Shown piece after piece: positions 63,239 through 64,000 of a DNA stretch of 64,000 nucleotides. Origin of the DNA: Chitinophaga sp. CF418 (GTDB lineage Bacteria > Bacteroidota > Bacteroidia > Chitinophagales > Chitinophagaceae); NCBI RefSeq assembly GCF_900142925.1, contig NZ_FRCN01000012.1, positions 186,001-250,000 on the forward strand. Direction: 5' to 3'. Made by a program: the position numbers and the translations under genes. Within the stretch, counting starts at the first letter, position 1. Each line of letters begins with the position of its first letter. The notes under the pieces were generated by a model. That model did no database searches. It worked only from the letters and a program-made list of their open reading frames with translations, and was not told the origin of the DNA.

Positions 63239-64000
63239 ATGCAATTGTATGATTATGTGAAAGCCATAGGTATGTCCCGGCTTTCACCAACCAAAATTGA
63301 ACATCGCAGCATAGCAGAAAAACTGAGGCTATTCCCTATGCGCAAAATGCTCCTTGTTATGAAGATGCTCATCGTTTTAATGACAATCGCCTGTTTGCAG
63401 GTAAGCGCCGCCGGCTATGCACAAAAGCTGAGCTTATCCGCAAAAGATCGTCCGCTGGAGGAAGTGTTCCGGGAAATTAAAGAGAAAACCGGCTACCTGT
63501 TCTTTTACAAAATAGGTATGCTGAAAGATGCCCAAAAGGTCAATATACAGGTAGAAAACAGTGACCTGAAGTATGTGCTTGATCTGATCTTCAAAAAACA
63601 GCCCTTCACCTACGAGATCGTGAATAAAACAGTGGTGGTAAAACCACGGCAGATAGACCTTCTGATGGTAGTGCCCGAAGAAGCGCCCGCCGGTAACATT
63701 TCCGGCCGGGTGACAGACGAAAAGGGGAATCCTCTGCCCGGCGTGTCTGTACAGGTAAAAGGTACCTCCAAAGGCACGCAGACCAATGCTAATGGGGAAT
63801 ACCAGTTATCAGGACTGGCGGACAATGCCGTGCTGGTATTCCGTTATATCGGCTTCCAGCCTCAGGAAATACCCGTAAACGGACGTAACAGCATTGCCGT
63901 AACCCTCTCCTCAGGCGCGCTTGGCCTGGGAGATGTGGTGGTAGTGGGTTACGGTAAACAATCCCGCAAAAATCTGATCAGCGCTGTCAATACCGTGAAA
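63239..64000 (+). CDS. SusC/RagA TonB-dependent transporter with STN domain (truncated by window end)
   Basis: 254 codons are in view and the frame is open at base 64000. From the ATG at 63239 the sequence has a long cytoplasmic leader before a signal peptide (MKMLIVLMTIACLQVSAAGY); internal Mets at 63272 and 63338 are possible starts. The STN domain (RPLEEVFREIKEKTGYLFFY) is followed by a carboxypeptidase-like domain (VTDEKGNPLPGVSVQVKGTS) and the TonB-box region (GLGDVVVVGYGKQSRKNLIS). It is the transducer partner of the sigma/FecR pair just upstream. Confidence 0.92.
   Translation, partial: MQLYDYVKAIGMSRLSPTKIEHRSIAEKLRLFPMRKMLLVMKMLIVLMTIACLQVSAAGYAQKLSLSAKDRPLEEVFREIKEKTGYLFFYKIGMLKDAQKVNIQVENSDLKYVLDLIFKKQPFTYEIVNKTVVVKPRQIDLLMVVPEEAPAGNISGRVTDEKGNPLPGVSVQVKGTSKGTQTNANGEYQLSGLADNAVLVFRYIGFQPQEIPVNGRNSIAVTLSSGALGLGDVVVVGYGKQSRKNLISAVNTVK

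Overview
The window looks like chromosome of a Chitinophaga-like member of the Bacteroidota. The evidence is four SusC genes (three paired with SusD), FecI/FecR-type sigma/anti-sigma pairs, a hybrid two-component regulator with a propeller sensor, a type IX secretion (T9SS) C-terminal sorting domain, promoters of the form TTTG-N19-TAnnTTTG, and almost no recognisable Shine-Dalgarno sites.

Region A (1-20253, all minus strand) is most of an extracellular contractile injection system (eCIS, the PVC/Afp/MAC family). Transcription starts near 20.5 kb. In order it encodes sheath, inner tube, a double-CxxC protein, a proline-rich linker-like protein, a DUF4255 cap protein with Ig-like tail, an AAA+ ATPase, a 78-aa protein, a 1263-aa protein carrying two eCIS-core (DUF4157) domains, a CIS tube/Afp7-like protein, a LysM-like gpX, gpD hub, gpV spike, a 90-aa protein, gp25 and two gpJ-like baseplate proteins. 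The last one runs off the window. The 1263-aa protein is the most interesting gene here: a likely tagged cargo with a duplicated targeting module, a possible HG/GC caspase-like dyad and a third HExxH motif near its C-terminus. No tape measure, PAAR tip or tail fibre lies inside the window.

Region B (20.6-55.3 kb, all minus) holds three adjacent SusCD loci separated by terminators. PUL1 is ECF sigma - FecR - SusC(STN) - SusD - GH29 fucosidase, with a near-consensus promoter just before the sigma gene. PUL2 is HTCS regulator - SusC - SusD - GH30 - GH35, followed by a 1522-aa alginate-lyase-like T9SS protein. Together PUL1 and PUL2 would suit a fucosylated beta-galactan such as plant arabinogalactan (inference). 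PUL3 is SusC - SusD - sulfatase - two very small membrane proteins - sterol-desaturase-family enzyme. It has overlapping genes and a strong terminator and looks like a sulfate-ester locus rather than a glycan locus.

Region C (55.3-61.1 kb) is AT-rich and accessory. It holds a HEPN-like/partner pair, a 3'-truncated tRNA-like fragment forming a perfect 13-bp hairpin, a SMUG2-type DNA glycosylase with an inverted repeat at its start, a macro-domain protein with a near-ideal promoter, a frameshifted secreted-protein pseudogene, a lipoprotein of unknown function, and a DUF6934-like gene with a 52-aa partner.

Region D (61.2-64.0 kb, plus strand) opens a fourth SusC locus: ECF sigma, FecR and the N-terminal third of a SusC with STN domain, truncated by the window end.
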